DNA from: Apus apus
Taxonomy: Eukaryota > Chordata > Aves > Apodiformes > Apodidae
Direction of reading: 5' to 3'
DNA length: 64,000 nt
Assembly (NCBI RefSeq): GCF_020740795.1
Contig: NC_067299.1
Span: 6,494,001 to 6,558,000 of the forward strand
Part shown: positions 1 to 10,806 of the stretch, piece after piece
Layout: each line of letters begins with the position of its first letter
How positions within the stretch are numbered: the stretch's first letter is position 1
Program-made: the position numbers and the translations under genes
Notes under the pieces: model-generated
The model's input: the letters and a program-made list of their open reading frames with translations, nothing else
Databases searched by the model: none
What the model was told of the DNA's origin: nothing

Positions 1-1478
1 CATCACTGATTTTATCTGCCAGGATGAAGGTAGCTTTCCAGGGAGGGGATTAGTATCTATGAGATCTGGATAAACACTGAGAAGCTTGTCCCTGTAACTT
101 ATCTATCACCACCCAGCACATACATGGATTGATCACAAGATTTTCTGTGTAGAGTTTTCAGTTTAAACTGGGATTTTCTGGATTAGTTTGGAAAAAAATG
201 GTCAAATCATAAGTAAATGAAAACTAGAGAACACACTAACTTCAGCCCAGCAGTAGGATTATAGTGACTGTCTTCTCAAAGCTCTATTATTTTCACAGGG
301 ACACAGCTCTCCTGGGCAAAGTAAGTAGGATTTTCATTCTTAAAAGGAAGTGCTGAGCAATTTCTTTGTCAGGGAAACCACCTCTAAAATTCTTTAGCTT
401 GATAACAGAGAATGAAGTCAAAACACTAGGAAATATTTATCCCAGCACAGACAAAAATTGTTTTGTTGGCTTACAGATAGAATGAAAATAGCTTGCACTG
501 TCTGAGAGTTTTCACATTTTCAACAAGATGAAAGATCAAGGGCAAGCATGTAAGATAGTGTAAATCAATGTGATCAAATAGCCATGAGCAGAAGCACAGA
601 GATGTGCAAATGTAATATGCTGTCAAGTGAGCACAGCCTGCATGTAAGACAGGGACTCTCAGAAAGGTTCAGATGGAAGAGAGCTTTGTAGAAGACTTCA
701 AAGTGCCTGAAGAAGTAGCCATTATGTGGCTGAGTCCCTTTGAAAGTCTGATAACGTTCTGCAGGGGGATGAGCAAACACTGAATTGTCACTTGAAAGCT
801 TGTCATGTGAAAACTTTGTCACTGCAAACTCTTGGATCTCAATCAGGTGTTCCAGCTTTTCCTGCAACAAGATGTCCCTGCACCATGTCCATTTGTGTGA
901 AAACAAAACCTCTTTTCTAAAGCTAGATCATCCCTCTTAGTGTGCTCAGTGAGCTGATGTTGATTGTATCACAGAGCAAGGTTGAGAAGCAAGAGACCAG
1001 CCTTCCAATCCTTGGCTAAAGCCTTGAGAGTCAAAACAGAACGAAAAGAGCACAGAGAAAAGATCCTTGGAACAGCACAAACAAAAACCATCATCCACAT
1101 TATTCACATCTAAGATTGATCTGAATAGGAGCTAATCCCATTAACAGCCAATGTTAAGAAGGTAACATTCTGAAAGAGAGTCCTAATCAAGCTGTTTACA
1201 CACTTTAATTTAACAAACTCTGAAGGGATGGGGGTGAGGAGTACACTGTACAGGGTCCATTTTAGTATTCCCAGACCTGGGATTGGCAGATATAGCACAT
1301 AAAGTGCAGTAACAGTGTTATTTACCTTTCCTAACAGTCTTTAGCTAGTTTTTGAATGCACACTATGTAACAGGTTAGTTGCCAATAGCTGTGAAGAAAA
1401 CAAACACTCGTGTAGTCTCATGAACAGGTAGGCAGGTAGAGGCTGTATATACAAAAAAAGAAGGTAAAGTTGGCTTAC
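1..1478 (-). other. NOS2: NOS2 intron 5 (partial)
   Basis: This stretch follows the donor site of NOS2 exon 5 and runs to the left edge. I looked for the next NOS exon, which in the family encodes the haem-proximal segment with the TTGTYQLTG-like motif, and did not find it, so it lies outside the window. The 110-codon open frame at 574-906 has no NOS or other recognisable similarity and reads as chance intronic sequence. Confidence 0.75.
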
Positions 1479-1627
1479 TCTTTAAATGAATCATAGTACT
1501 GCTTGATAAAGTCTATTGCCTGAGGTAAAAGTTCTGCTGGTGGAACTGGCCCATCTCTAGGACCTTTCACAAGGCTCTTTGGGGTCATGAGTGCCCCTTG
1601 GCAGGCTTTGGTCCTGCAGTTGATAAT
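1479..1627 (-). CDS. NOS2: NOS2 coding exon 5 (inducible nitric oxide synthase)
   Basis: Inducible nitric oxide synthase makes NO and citrulline from arginine, NADPH and O2. It is a cytosolic haem/BH4/flavin homodimer of about 1,150 residues, of which only the N-terminus is in this window. This exon encodes residues about 110-159 and begins at a clean acceptor (tattgtttttcag). The peptide contains CRTKAC, the CxxxxC pair (about C113 and C118) that in the NOS family supplies the dimer-interface zinc tetrathiolate. It then has [27 protein letters not shown] and QYYDSFKE, all matching the start of the NOS2 oxygenase domain. The donor is AAAGA|gtaagcc, so the exon ends two bases into the Glu codon. 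Length is 149 bases, with phase 0 in and phase 2 out. Identity is very secure; downstream exons are outside the window. Confidence 0.97.
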
Positions 1628-1717
1628 CTGAAAAACAATAAAATATCAAAACCCAGTGTTGCACTCTGTATCTTTTCCAAGTTATGAACAATCACTATTC
1701 AGGTTTCCATATCTTAC

Positions 1718-1840
1718 CTCCTTTGCTGACAGGTGTAGTGTGTCAAGAAAGCTGGATCCATTTTCCAAGTTTCTTACTTTTACATGTCTTGGACATCTTG
1801 ATATTTGGTTTGAAGCTTTAATATCATTTTGGGGAGGGTT
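1718..1840 (-). CDS. NOS2: NOS2 coding exon 4
   Basis: The exon is 123 bases (41 codons, phase 0 at both ends), residues about 69-109. It is bounded by acceptor ctttctctgtccag-type sequence and donor GAG|gtaaga. It encodes CPRHVKVRNLENGSSFLDTL followed by HLSAKE, which aligns with the mammalian [26 protein letters not shown] segment just before the zinc-binding cysteines. This is the N-terminal hook region that contributes to dimerisation and pterin binding in NOS2. The first ten residues (NPPQNDIKAS) belong to the poorly conserved N-terminal linker. Confidence 0.96.
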
Positions 1841-2400
1841 CTGGACAGAGAAAAGATAAAAATACACACTCTCTTCACACGTATTAAATATCTAAAGCTT
1901 CATTTTATATTTTGACCACTAAAATGCTACAAATTATGTTCAAGAAACTAGGTATAAATGTGATCTTCTGCAATGTATTTACTAATTTGAGTACAAAACT
2001 ATTAACCACAGTTTGATATGAAATGGGAAACAAGTATTCTTGTACTTATGAAACAGTATCTGACACTGCAAACACCTTTTAAGTGCCAAGAAAGTCTCTT
2101 AACATAGTAGTTAACTGTCTCAGGAAAACAGTGAACCAGACAATTTTAGAGAAAGGCCTCATGTGTTATTAAAGGCTGGGTTTTCAAAGGTGAATGAAGG
2201 CATCGGGCACTCCGGTCCCATCAGGTCACCTCTTTCTTTCCCTTGTCATACCAAGCTCCTTTTAGTTCAGAAAAGATCTTTCATCCAAAGATCTCCCATG
2301 TAACCACAGTTAGTCCTCACATGAGGACTTGGAGAAGTTCTGAGCAGTAAGTACAACTCCTGTGAACTGTTAGTATCAAGCAATGATGCCAGGAACAGAC

Positions 2401-2497
2401 CTCACTCCCATCGCTGGCCTTGGCTGGAGTTCTGGCAGGTGCCGTCTCTACCCACTTCTTGCTCAGATCATATAATTTGGCATCCTTATTTTCTAAG
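2401..2497 (-). CDS. NOS2: NOS2 coding exon 3
   Basis: The exon is 97 bases. Its first base (C) completes the Gly codon begun by the GG at the end of exon 2, and 32 codons follow, ending in phase 0. The peptide LENKDAKLYDLSKKWVETAP and onward to SE corresponds to the variable mammalian linker around HNLSKQQNESPQPLVETGKK. Acceptor is ttctctctcttaaag|C. The donor is GAG|gtctgt, a weaker than average site, chosen because it is the only one that keeps phase with exon 4. The reading frame fits both neighbours exactly, which is the main evidence that the weak donor is right. Confidence 0.9.
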
Positions 2498-3602
2498 CTT
2501 TAAGAGAGAGAAAGACAATTCAGTATAACACAACATGCTTGGTTTTTGCTAGTTTTACCTGCAGCATCAATAGGGAGTTGCTCAGAGCTGTCCCTGAAAG
2601 ATGCACTGAGTCAAGAAGCCAACTGTTCACAGCAGCATGAGGGGTGGAGTAGAAGTCAATAGTGAAGCAACCATCACCCTGTCCAGACCACTAGGTGGGA
2701 GAGAAAACAACCAATATGGCCTGGGATGGTAAAGGCTGAGTATCATTGCAGGAAGCTAAAAAAGGGCACCTCTACAATTATGATCTGCCTAGAGAATACT
2801 CAGAGGAATTAAACAAAGAGGTTGAAATCTTAAGATATGAAAACTTCAGCTCGGTCCAGCCTCCAGCTTATGAAGCAAATAGCATACTTTTGTATTAATT
2901 TCCTTTGTTTTATGCATTAAGTCTACTTTTTGATTTGGATATCAGGTTTCAGATTATGTTCAAAAACACCTGAGAGGCATCCAGACCAGAAACTCCCAAC
3001 GAAGCCCTTAGTTTGGAGGGGGCAGTGATGTGTTTTAGCTAGCAGAGCATGTGTGACCACCCACTTCCAATAGTCAGCTTCACGTATCTTCACAATTTAA
3101 TATAAATTACTTTGATCAATGAAAGGGTAGGGAATGGTCAGAGAAAGAAATGGTATGCAATAGAAAGCTTAAATAAGCCTAAACCTAGAGAAATTTAATA
3201 TGCATGTGCCATTATTTTATACAGTGTCTTGTATAAATTGTATCACGGAAATACTTTACCAACTTAATTACAGCTAATAATAATCACTTTGCTAATATTT
3301 ATAGCATACACATGCCCCCTAAGTCCTAGCATCCATGCAACCATTAGAACACACCAAATAAACTTAAGACTGTGAAAGAGAAAACAAAATTATTTCTTTC
3401 CTCAATGATTGTGTAAGTTAGATGCAAAAGTTAAAATGCACCTTACAAGGCAACACCACCCAGTGACCCCCAGGGCCAACTGTTCTTTGGTTAATATTGC
3501 TTTGGAAATGCATTACAGGTTTCTCCAGACCCCAAGTCACCAAATGTCCTTCCTTTTCCAATTAAGAGAAACTATGAAAGCATTCAAAGACAAAGATCTT
3601 AC

Positions 3603-3709
3603 CCATGGATCTTCCTATTTTTCTCCAGGTTATTATTGATATCCTTCTCTCCAGGGGAGTGGTTCTTAGCAGCACGAGGCTTGAACACGAACTGCCACGG
3701 GCACAACAT
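3603..3709 (-). CDS. NOS2: NOS2 coding exon 2 with start codon
   Basis: This is the first coding part of NOS2: 35 codons plus two bases. The start codon at 3709-3707 is preceded by aaa, giving A at -3, and no upstream ATG lies in the exon's leader. The protein begins MLCPWQFVFKPRAAK, the NOS2-type N-terminus (MACPWKFLFK in human). DINNN falls at residues 23-27, exactly where the human enzyme has it. In mammals this motif is the docking site for the SPSB1/2/4 adaptors that send iNOS to the proteasome. The donor is CATGG|gtaaga. The exon itself starts at 3778 after acceptor ttttccatcctcag, leaving 69 bases of 5' UTR in it. Confidence 0.96.
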
Positions 3710-3778
3710 TTTATGTGCTTTGGTTATGACTTCAGTTCACAGAGCTGAAATCTTGTCTTGTGTGATGTGGGAACACTT
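3710..3778 (-). other. NOS2: NOS2 exon 2, 5' UTR part
   Basis: These are the transcribed leader bases between the exon 2 acceptor (pyrimidine-rich tract then cctcag|AAGTG) and the NOS2 start codon. The segment has no upstream ATG. A separate 5' exon is therefore required and is proposed at 5440-5525. Confidence 0.8.
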
Positions 3779-4316
3779 CTGAGGATGGAAAAAAAACAAG
3801 GTCAGTTTTTAACCAAGAAGGTAACTCCCTTTAAAAGGGCTCAGAAACTCACCAGACTGATTTCATCTAATCAGCTTCCTGTTCTAAGAAGGAAAACTGC
3901 TTGAGTCTAAATTGATACCAAAACTAACAGTTACCTTTTTCAGTCTCATGCTGCCTTATTTTAAAACACTGGCAAGAGAATTTCAAATGTTGCACAAAAC
4001 CCAGTTGCATAAACCAGCAAATACCAGTAGCTAAGTAAAACACATTCATGCTCTCCTTCTATGAAAAGCACTCCTTGACACTTGTGGTTTCCCAAGTTTG
4101 GTGCTTTTCAAGTTTGTTAAGTGTTATTAAATCTTCTGTTAAATCACATGACTGTATGTTAGCTAGGAAAAGGGATGTAAAATGTTGCTGTGTATTAACA
4201 TAACAATAATTAAAAAAAAAAAACTTGGTCTGTAAATTAGCCAAAACATTTTGCAATGTATTCATCTGGCAGAGACAAATGGAATCTGAGATTCTGACTC
4301 CTATATTTTGTAAGAG

Positions 4317-4355
4317 ATATATATATATACATATACATACACACACAGCATATAT
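4317..4355. repeat. AT/CA dinucleotide repeat
   Basis: An (AT)n run passes into mixed TATACA and CACA units. It is an interrupted microsatellite inside NOS2 intron 1 and likely to vary in length between individuals. Confidence 0.7.
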
Positions 4356-4861
4356 TTGAATGAAACATAAATATAAGAATGTACAAAGTTTCATGCCTTT
4401 TGTTTGAACATACATTTTCTGCTAGATTCTTACCTTAAAATGGATTTTGTGTGACAGGAGAAAAAGAGCAAACTAGGAAATTGGTAGGGAAAGCAGAAGC
4501 AGCAGCTGAATCTGGTTCATAACATCAATAAAACCCAGATGTTTTTCAAAAAAACTCAAAGATAAATAAATAAAATACACATTGCCACATATTCTTGATG
4601 TAAATTATGCATGATTTTGTTATTTGTATTGCTTTTTCAGTAAAATTTATACTGCTGGGCTCCCAAGATGCTGTCTGCTGTAAAATCCCACAAGAAGTGC
4701 ATACAATTCACTGTGCAGAAACTGTAAGGACTTGTCTGCTACTCCAAGTAACAGAAACTGTGTAAGAAGCATTTCTCTACAGTTACAAAATAGGAACAAA
4801 TCTAAATTACTATTTTGCAATAAAAAAAAATGCTGCAGTGTCCTCTACATTTTTGTAAAAC

Positions 4862-5150
4862 AGAGGGGGAAAAGAGGGAGAGAGAGAGAAAAAAGGAAAA
4901 AAAACCCTCAGCACAACAGAAAAAAAAAATACACAAAAAAAAGAGAAAAGAAGGAGACAAAATAAATTAAAAAAAAAACAACAAAAAGGGGAAAAATAAA
5001 AACAATGACATTAAAAATAATAAAAATAAGAAAAGCTAAAAAAGAAGGGGAAAAAATTTTAAAAGAAGGAAAAACAGGAAAATAAAGAAGGAAAAAATAG
5101 AAAAATAAAGAAGGAAAAATAGAAAAAGAAAAAACCAATATAGAAGAGAG
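4862..5150. repeat. A-rich polypurine tract
   Basis: About 290 bases are almost entirely A with scattered G on the + strand (units such as GGAAAAA and GAAGGAAAAA) and few pyrimidines. On the NOS2 sense strand it is therefore an oligo-pyrimidine, T-rich tract in intron 1, about 300 bases downstream of exon 1. It looks like a degenerate GGAAAAAT-type simple repeat expansion. Confidence 0.8.
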
Positions 5151-5439
5151 AACACACATTTTCTATTTGCTGGCATTCAGAGTAAGGACTTGCTTGCATT
5201 TTGCCTGCTCCACAACAGGGCTCTTGAAATAAAATCGACCACCAAACCTGTCAGAAGCACAAACTTTTACACGAGCAGAAAGGAGAATCAAGTCGTCAGC
5301 AGGAAAGCTTGGAAACACAGCAGGAGACCAGTTCCAACACTTTGCTCCTGACGTGGGAAAAAAAAGCCCCCCACTTTGCCATAGTTATTCCCCTTGCTGG
5401 GAGCAAAGGGATGGGCAGGGAACCCCGGGCACAGCTTAC

Positions 5440-5525
5440 CCTGCTCCTGGGAGAGACCGTCCTGCCCCGCAAGGAGATGCTGCTCTCTCTCTCCAAGTTC
5501 CTCTCCTTGAATCTCTCCTGCTCTC
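5440..5525 (-). other. NOS2: NOS2 exon 1 (non-coding, inferred)
   Basis: The 3' boundary is a good donor, GAGCAGG|gtaagctg, at 5440/5439. The 5' boundary is inferred by placing transcription start about 25-30 bases downstream of the TATA box at 5556-5550. The resulting exon is roughly 85 bases of GA-rich leader. Mammalian NOS2 also has a short non-coding exon 1 before the ATG-bearing exon 2. The TSS is an estimate, accurate to about ten bases. Confidence 0.7.
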
Positions 5526-5549
5526 TTGCCCTCCTGGGAGGCAAAAGCA

Positions 5550-5614
5550 TTTTATACTGCAGGCTCGTGTATGCAAAAGAGCAGAGCCAGGCTGAGCAGG
5601 GAAGGGGGAATCCC
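5550..5614 (-). promoter_or_regulatory. NOS2: NOS2 core promoter: TATA box, octamer-like element, NF-kB site
   Basis: Reading on the minus strand there is a TATAAAA box at 5556-5550. An octamer-type element (ATGCAAAA on +, TTTTGCAT on -) lies at 5571-5578. A perfect GGGRNWYYCC match (GGGGAATCCC on +) lies at 5605-5614. With a start near 5525 these sit at about -30, -50 and -85. The order and approximate spacing resemble the LPS-responsive proximal promoter of mammalian NOS2, where NF-kB and octamer elements drive induction. The sequence motifs are seen directly; inducibility is inferred from the family. Confidence 0.75.
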
Positions 5615-5880
5615 GGAGGGTCCGGTGCTCCCGCCCCGATGGGTGTGCGGGAGGAGCGCGGGCAGTTCCTGCTGGGCTGAGCATCCCCCGCCCGCAGCCT
5701 GCCCTCACCCCGATTGCTACACCCGCTGCTGGTAAGGGCAGGGTATCACCCGGAGCAGGTTTTTTTTCATGGCAGGCAATGTTAAAAATCTAAAAATAAA
5801 CCCGACTCCTGAAAGAACAGTTGCAGATGTTCTCGCTGGATGCAGCTGCCCTCTACATCGAACCAGCAGCTGCAGAAAAA

Positions 5881-6219
5881 GTCGATGACTTATATGAACT
5901 TCTACAGAGTAAGTCTATGACTTTTATAAACAACTTCTACAGAGTAAGTCTATGACTTCTATGAACAACTTCTGCAGAATAAGTCTATGACTTTCATAAA
6001 CAAATTCTACAGAATAAGTCTATTACTTTTATAAACAAATTCTACAAAATAAGTCTGACTTTTACAGACAAATACTACAGAAGTCTATGACTTTCATAAA
6101 CAACTTCAACAGAATAATTCTATAACTTTCATTAAAAATACTACAGAATAATTCCATAACTTTCATAAACAAATACTACAGAAGAAGTCTATGACTTTCA
6201 TAAACAACTTCTACAGAAC
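5881..6219. repeat. ~35-bp minisatellite, about ten copies
   Basis: Ten imperfect head-to-tail copies of a unit close to GTCTATGACTTTCATAAACA followed by AACTTCTACAGAATAA. Some units are shortened to about 30 bases and two begin TTCTATAACT or TTCCATAACT. The unit is not a multiple of three and stop codons occur, so it is not coding. It lies about 360-700 bases upstream of the inferred NOS2 start. Confidence 0.93.
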
Positions 6220-6510
6220 CACAGAGCTTTAAAGCCTAAGCACTTCACCAGGCAATCACAACTAAGGACAGGTATTTTTTGGTTAACAAAATACACTATT
6301 TCCTTAATTTTGATCAAGTTTTGAAGGACCTTTTTCAATAGAGTATTTGTGGAATTTCTTCCCCTCCAGGGCTCTCTGTTCTGTCTATGAGGTTTGTACC
6401 TTTGTGCTTTTCCAACACACTAGAAAAACTGGAAGGAAACTGCAACTCCCTGAAGTATAAACTATTCCCACAGTGTTGCATGAATGCCAGCAGGACAGCC
6501 AGATTATGAA
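6220..6510. other. NOS2 5' flank, unassigned
   Basis: Unique AT-rich sequence between the minisatellite and the first CR1 copy. No gene, further NF-kB-type site or repeat was recognised by eye. Confidence 0.4.
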
Positions 6511-6511
6511 G

Positions 6512-6850
6512 ATCATAGAATTATAGACTGGTTTGAGTTGGAAGGGACCTTAAAGATCATCCAGATCCAACCCCCTGCATGGGCAGGGACACCTCCCACC
6601 AGCCCAGGCTGCTCCAAGCCCCATCCAACCTGCCCTTCAACACTGCCAGGGATGGGGCAGCCACAGCTTCCCTGGGCAACCTGGGCCAGTGTCTCACCAC
6701 CCTCATAGTGAAGAACTTCTTCATAATGTTGAAACTAAATCTCCCCTCTTCCAGCTTAAAACCATTACCCCTCATCCAGTCACTCCATGCCCTTATAAAA
6801 AGTCCCTCCCCAGCTTTCCTGTAGACCCCCTTCAGGTAGGAGAAGGCCCA
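6512..6850 (-). mobile_element. CR1 LINE 3' end
   Basis: On the + strand it begins with a copy of the CR1 tail read backwards (gatcatagaattatagactg, then gtttgagttggaagggacc). It continues through ggatggggcagccacagc and the conserved 3' untranslated segment, so the element runs on the minus strand. Only the 5'-truncated 3' end is present, as is usual for avian CR1. It carries no intact reverse transcriptase. Confidence 0.92.
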
Positions 6851-9602
6851 AAGATGGAATTACTGAGCTGATTTTCAATTTTAGGCAACACGTGGACATT
6901 CAGATATTACAAAATTAGGTTTCTACCTGTGGTCTGAAAGCCAAAGTGGTCCTGGAGCCAAGGGTGGCACTCAGGCAGGCAGCTGCAGCCTCAGGAATGC
7001 TGCAAGATTCCAGCAGACACACAGATTTTGGCCTCACTTATCTGCTCATTGATACTATGTAGAATTATCTGAAGGAAACTGTTTAGAACTCTTTTCACAT
7101 TAAAGGCCATTCTTAAATCTGCTGACTAATCCAAGGTCAACATAGTTGCAATGATAACTAGAGAAATATTTACAGGTGCTAATTAAACATCTGCTAAATA
7201 AGGGATAAGGCTGCAAGAGAAACCAGGAAACATTCTTTTCATCTGTCACATTTTTCCTGGACAAGCTCAGGCAAGGCATTTTCATCTTTCTGTGTCTAGT
7301 TTCTCTATTTAAAAATGACCATTAGGTAACAGTGTAAAGCACCCCTAGAGGTAAACTGAGTTATGTGTACATGTGTTCATGCATCAATACACCTGTATAT
7401 GTCCCATCCAGGGTTGCTAGAGAAAAACAGACTTTGAAAACTAGATCTGTGTTTTCTGTAGTCTGAGCACTCATCTCCTTGACTGTATCAAGCACAAGCT
7501 TCTTTGCATCCACTGCTCACAAAGGTTCACACTCAGAATTTTATTTTTTTTACAGGATGCCCTTCCTCTCACCAGAATTATCACTTGACACCACTTTGCT
7601 TAAAGTATTCCAGACAAGGAATCAGCAGGCAGAAAGAAAGTGTGAGCTGTGTGAGCCAATGCCATGCCACAAATTTCTACCTTGCTTCTGATCCATGACA
7701 GCTCTTCCCAAACCATATAGACAGTTTTAATTGCTGGAGTGTGAATACAACTTTATGTATCTTAAGGGTCAAAGTGAAGGTGCTTGAACTGAAAGGAAAC
7801 TTCAGAGGTCAAAGAAAAAGGTTACAACTCTTCTTCACATTTGCTCTTTTAGCAGGGTTTTAAAATTCTATTTGAATCCTTCTCTTTCTTATTAAATCTG
7901 ACCTCTCTTTTCTACAGAACATGGGGAATCTTAATGTCTTGTACTGTAAAAAAACCCATATGTTAGTAGAAATTTAAGTGAATTCTATGATGTCCAATGG
8001 TTCCTAAGCTTTTCTTACTCAGCCTCCTTATTTCTCTGTGCTTGGAGACTGCTGAAATCAAGGAAAGGCTATGTAGAGATTAGATATGAAAATTCAGATT
8101 TGGAATAACCAGAAAAGAAACATCTTTCCTCATGAGAATTGTTTAAAGCATTGGCTGAGGTACAGCCATTCAGGGAACCCCTTAATCACTCCAGTTTTTC
8201 AAACAGGACCTGCTTTTTTACTCACCAAAGTTGATAATAAAACTCCTTCTGTATAATAAGAGAGCACCATTCATTTCTTAGGTGGAGTCAGAGATTAACT
8301 AAATGAGCTCACTGTGCACTCCTACAAATATTCTACACTGCTTGGAAAGTTCTTCCTTCAGAAAACCAATTCCACACATATTTCCTATTTTTGCACAGTG
8401 ACTTGTGTCTCTGCCATATCAAAATGCAAGAACTAGTTGCTTTTCTTGCATTAACCTTGATGAAAGAGGTGCCCTTTCAGAGCAGAATAGCTGACCTATT
8501 CCATGGCATTCGAACCATCCTGTCATTTTGTGTACAATTTTGTTTTGTTTCTGAAAATGTGATGACCTGTAGCCTCAACAATCAGCTTTCTGCAATTTCT
8601 TTCCAATCAAGTCACATTCCTTGTCTGACTACAATAGTCTGCGTCAGATCAAACAGCTATATTCTTAAAAACATTTAAAGAACAAGCTCTGTTTGTGTGA
8701 TTGCTCTGAGATCAGGACACCTTGAGTCTTCAAAGAACTATTACACTGAGGCAAAGCTGATGATGACAAGGGCTGATTTTCCTAATGTTGTGTAACCCTA
8801 GAGAGATGATGTTCAACTCTCCCAACTTTTCATAAATTACTAATGATTTTTTTTTCTAACTCCCTTTTCCTATTTTCTAACCATTTGAGATGTCTCCACC
8901 ACAGTCTTTCAGAAACGTTGCCTACGACATCACGAATCTGAAACACAACATTGCAGGCATCTCTAAACACTTGGCACCTCAGAAGATGTGTTAAGATTTC
9001 ACATGCTCCTCCTGTGATGAGGATGCAGGAATCTATCTGCATTTGCAAACTGATGGCTCTGTTCTTTATGCATTTCCTTTTCCTGAGGAAATGTATTCTG
9101 CTTCCTGCTTTACTCCATTTGATTAACTTCACTGACTGACCAGGAAATGTTCACCCCAAGGTGAGACACCAAAGGGTATAACATCAGTCAAAATGCAGTC
9201 AGATCACAAAAGACCATTTACATCATGGAAACTGACTCGTGCCTTTTAGTAAAATACTCACTACTTCTTTCACACATCAGTGCCTTGTGGTACAAATAAC
9301 TCCAGTAATTTGGTCCATCAAGAACATTCATTCACTTTCTGTTCCTCTTCTGGGCTGAAGGGCTGTTTTTTCTACTGGTGATGAGACTTCATTCACATTT
9401 TCCAGCTTGCTTTTCCTTAACAGTAGAATAGACATAATTTCCCTGGCAACAGTTCAGTGTGTATTAGATACTTTGAAAGTTATTTTAAGACAAGTATTGT
9501 CACTATGTTTGGGCAGTGTCCAACGCCTGCTATGATGGAGCAATGAGCCACAGGAAAGCCTCTCTGTACTTATTCAACTCAGAGGTAAATAAATACATAA
9601 AT
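6851..9602. other. Intergenic, nothing recognised
   Basis: AT-rich single-copy sequence between two CR1 copies. Open frames are all under 105 codons, lack similarity to families I know, and show no splice-bounded conserved peptide. A minus-strand acceptor-like site near 7949 (tttttttacag|TACAAGACA) was considered as a LYRM9 terminal exon and rejected in favour of the exon at 24,828. Confidence 0.45.
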
Positions 9603-9880
9603 AATCATAGATTCATAAAATGGTTTGAGTTGGAAGGGACTTTAAAGATCATCCAGATCCAACCCCCCTGCATGGGCAGGGACACCTCCCACCAGCCCAG
9701 GTTGCTCCAAGCCCCATCCAACCTGCCCTTCAACACTGCCAGGGATGGGGCAGCCACAGCTTCCCTGGGCAACCTGGGCCAGTGTCTCACCACCCTCACA
9801 GTGAAGAATTTCCCCCTAATGTCTAATCTAATTCTCCCTTCTTTCAGTTTTAATCCATTACCCTTTGTCCCCTCAACTAT
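9603..9880 (-). mobile_element. CR1 LINE 3' end
   Basis: It is very similar to the copy at 6.5-6.85 kb (same ctgcatgggcagggacacct and ggatggggcagccacagctt segments). It runs in the same orientation, starting at aatcatagattcataaaatg. The near identity of these copies suggests one relatively young CR1 subfamily. Confidence 0.92.
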
Positions 9881-10806
9881 GTTGAGGGTTTGGGTCAGAC
9901 TGGGAGCTAGACCACCCTGGGATAGTATCTAGAAGTCTCAGTTTGCTAGAAACTTTGCACTTCTCATCCAAAAATGTCCTTGAGTGAAGATTTACACAAT
10001 GAAACAAAACAACTTCTGACCAGTTCTTCCTCCCTTTATGCTGTGGAACCTCAAGAGATTCACTGTTTTTATTGGAAGCTTCTAGTGGTTGCTGACAAAG
10101 AAACTACAATTAGTAATAACTACTGTTAAAATTAGTGTTCCCAAATACCTCCCCATATTGACTAGTGGTAATCATCATCTTGTACACTGGTTTGGTTTTT
10201 CATTTCCCAAAGAAAATGTGTTTGGTTTTAATATTGCCTCAGATTTTGCAAGATGACAAACCTGGCTCTTTGGTTAGTGATTTTAACGTATTTACCATTA
10301 ACTGTAGCATCTTCTTCACTGGCTTCTTCATTATTTTGAAATCTTCTTTATAAAGTGGGCATAACAACTTTGTATCAAAAGCAAAATAAAAGACTCAGGT
10401 CTAGGCACTTTGAAATATACAAATACAAGTCGGATTCCAAATCTACCATCTGGACTCCTTTTTAGTTTCTGCAGGTTTACGGTATATTAAAACCAGCCAT
10501 TTAGGGCAAAAAGTGTCATGTTACATTTGCTATCTCCTGATCAAGGCAGCATCAGATGGCAGGTTAAAGGATGACAGGGCAGAATGGAAAATTTCACTAT
10601 TTGAACATCTGATGGTGAAAATGAAAGCTAAGGAGAGTGTTAAACTTACAGTCTGTACCAGTAAACCCTTCCCTTCCTGTCTGCAAGTTTAAGAGTTAGG
10701 CCAAAATATGAAATGCAGTAGTAGCAAAATCCCCTATTCAGCCACCCTTTTCAAAATTCCCACATGTTCACATTACAAACATGCAGAAGGAAGTGAAAGA
10801 AGGACA

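Larger units (their letters stand above)
3779..5439 (-). other. NOS2: NOS2 intron 1
   Basis: This is the intron between the inferred non-coding exon 1 (donor GGAGCAGG|gtaagctg) and coding exon 2. It contains a short AT/CA simple repeat near 4317-4355 and a roughly 300-base strand-asymmetric purine tract at 4862-5150. No coding sequence was recognised; open frames such as 4059-4415 and 4732-4965 consist of low-complexity sequence. Confidence 0.7.

Noticed and set aside
574-906. 110-codon minus-strand frame as a NOS2 exon
   Set aside because: It lacks the conserved NOS oxygenase sequence expected after SFKE and has no matching splice phase.
7900-7949. Acceptor-like site (tttttttacag|TACAAGACA, minus) as LYRM9 last exon
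   Set aside because: The peptide YKTLRF... does not stop after five residues and does not match YKKQN; the site at 24,845 fits far better.
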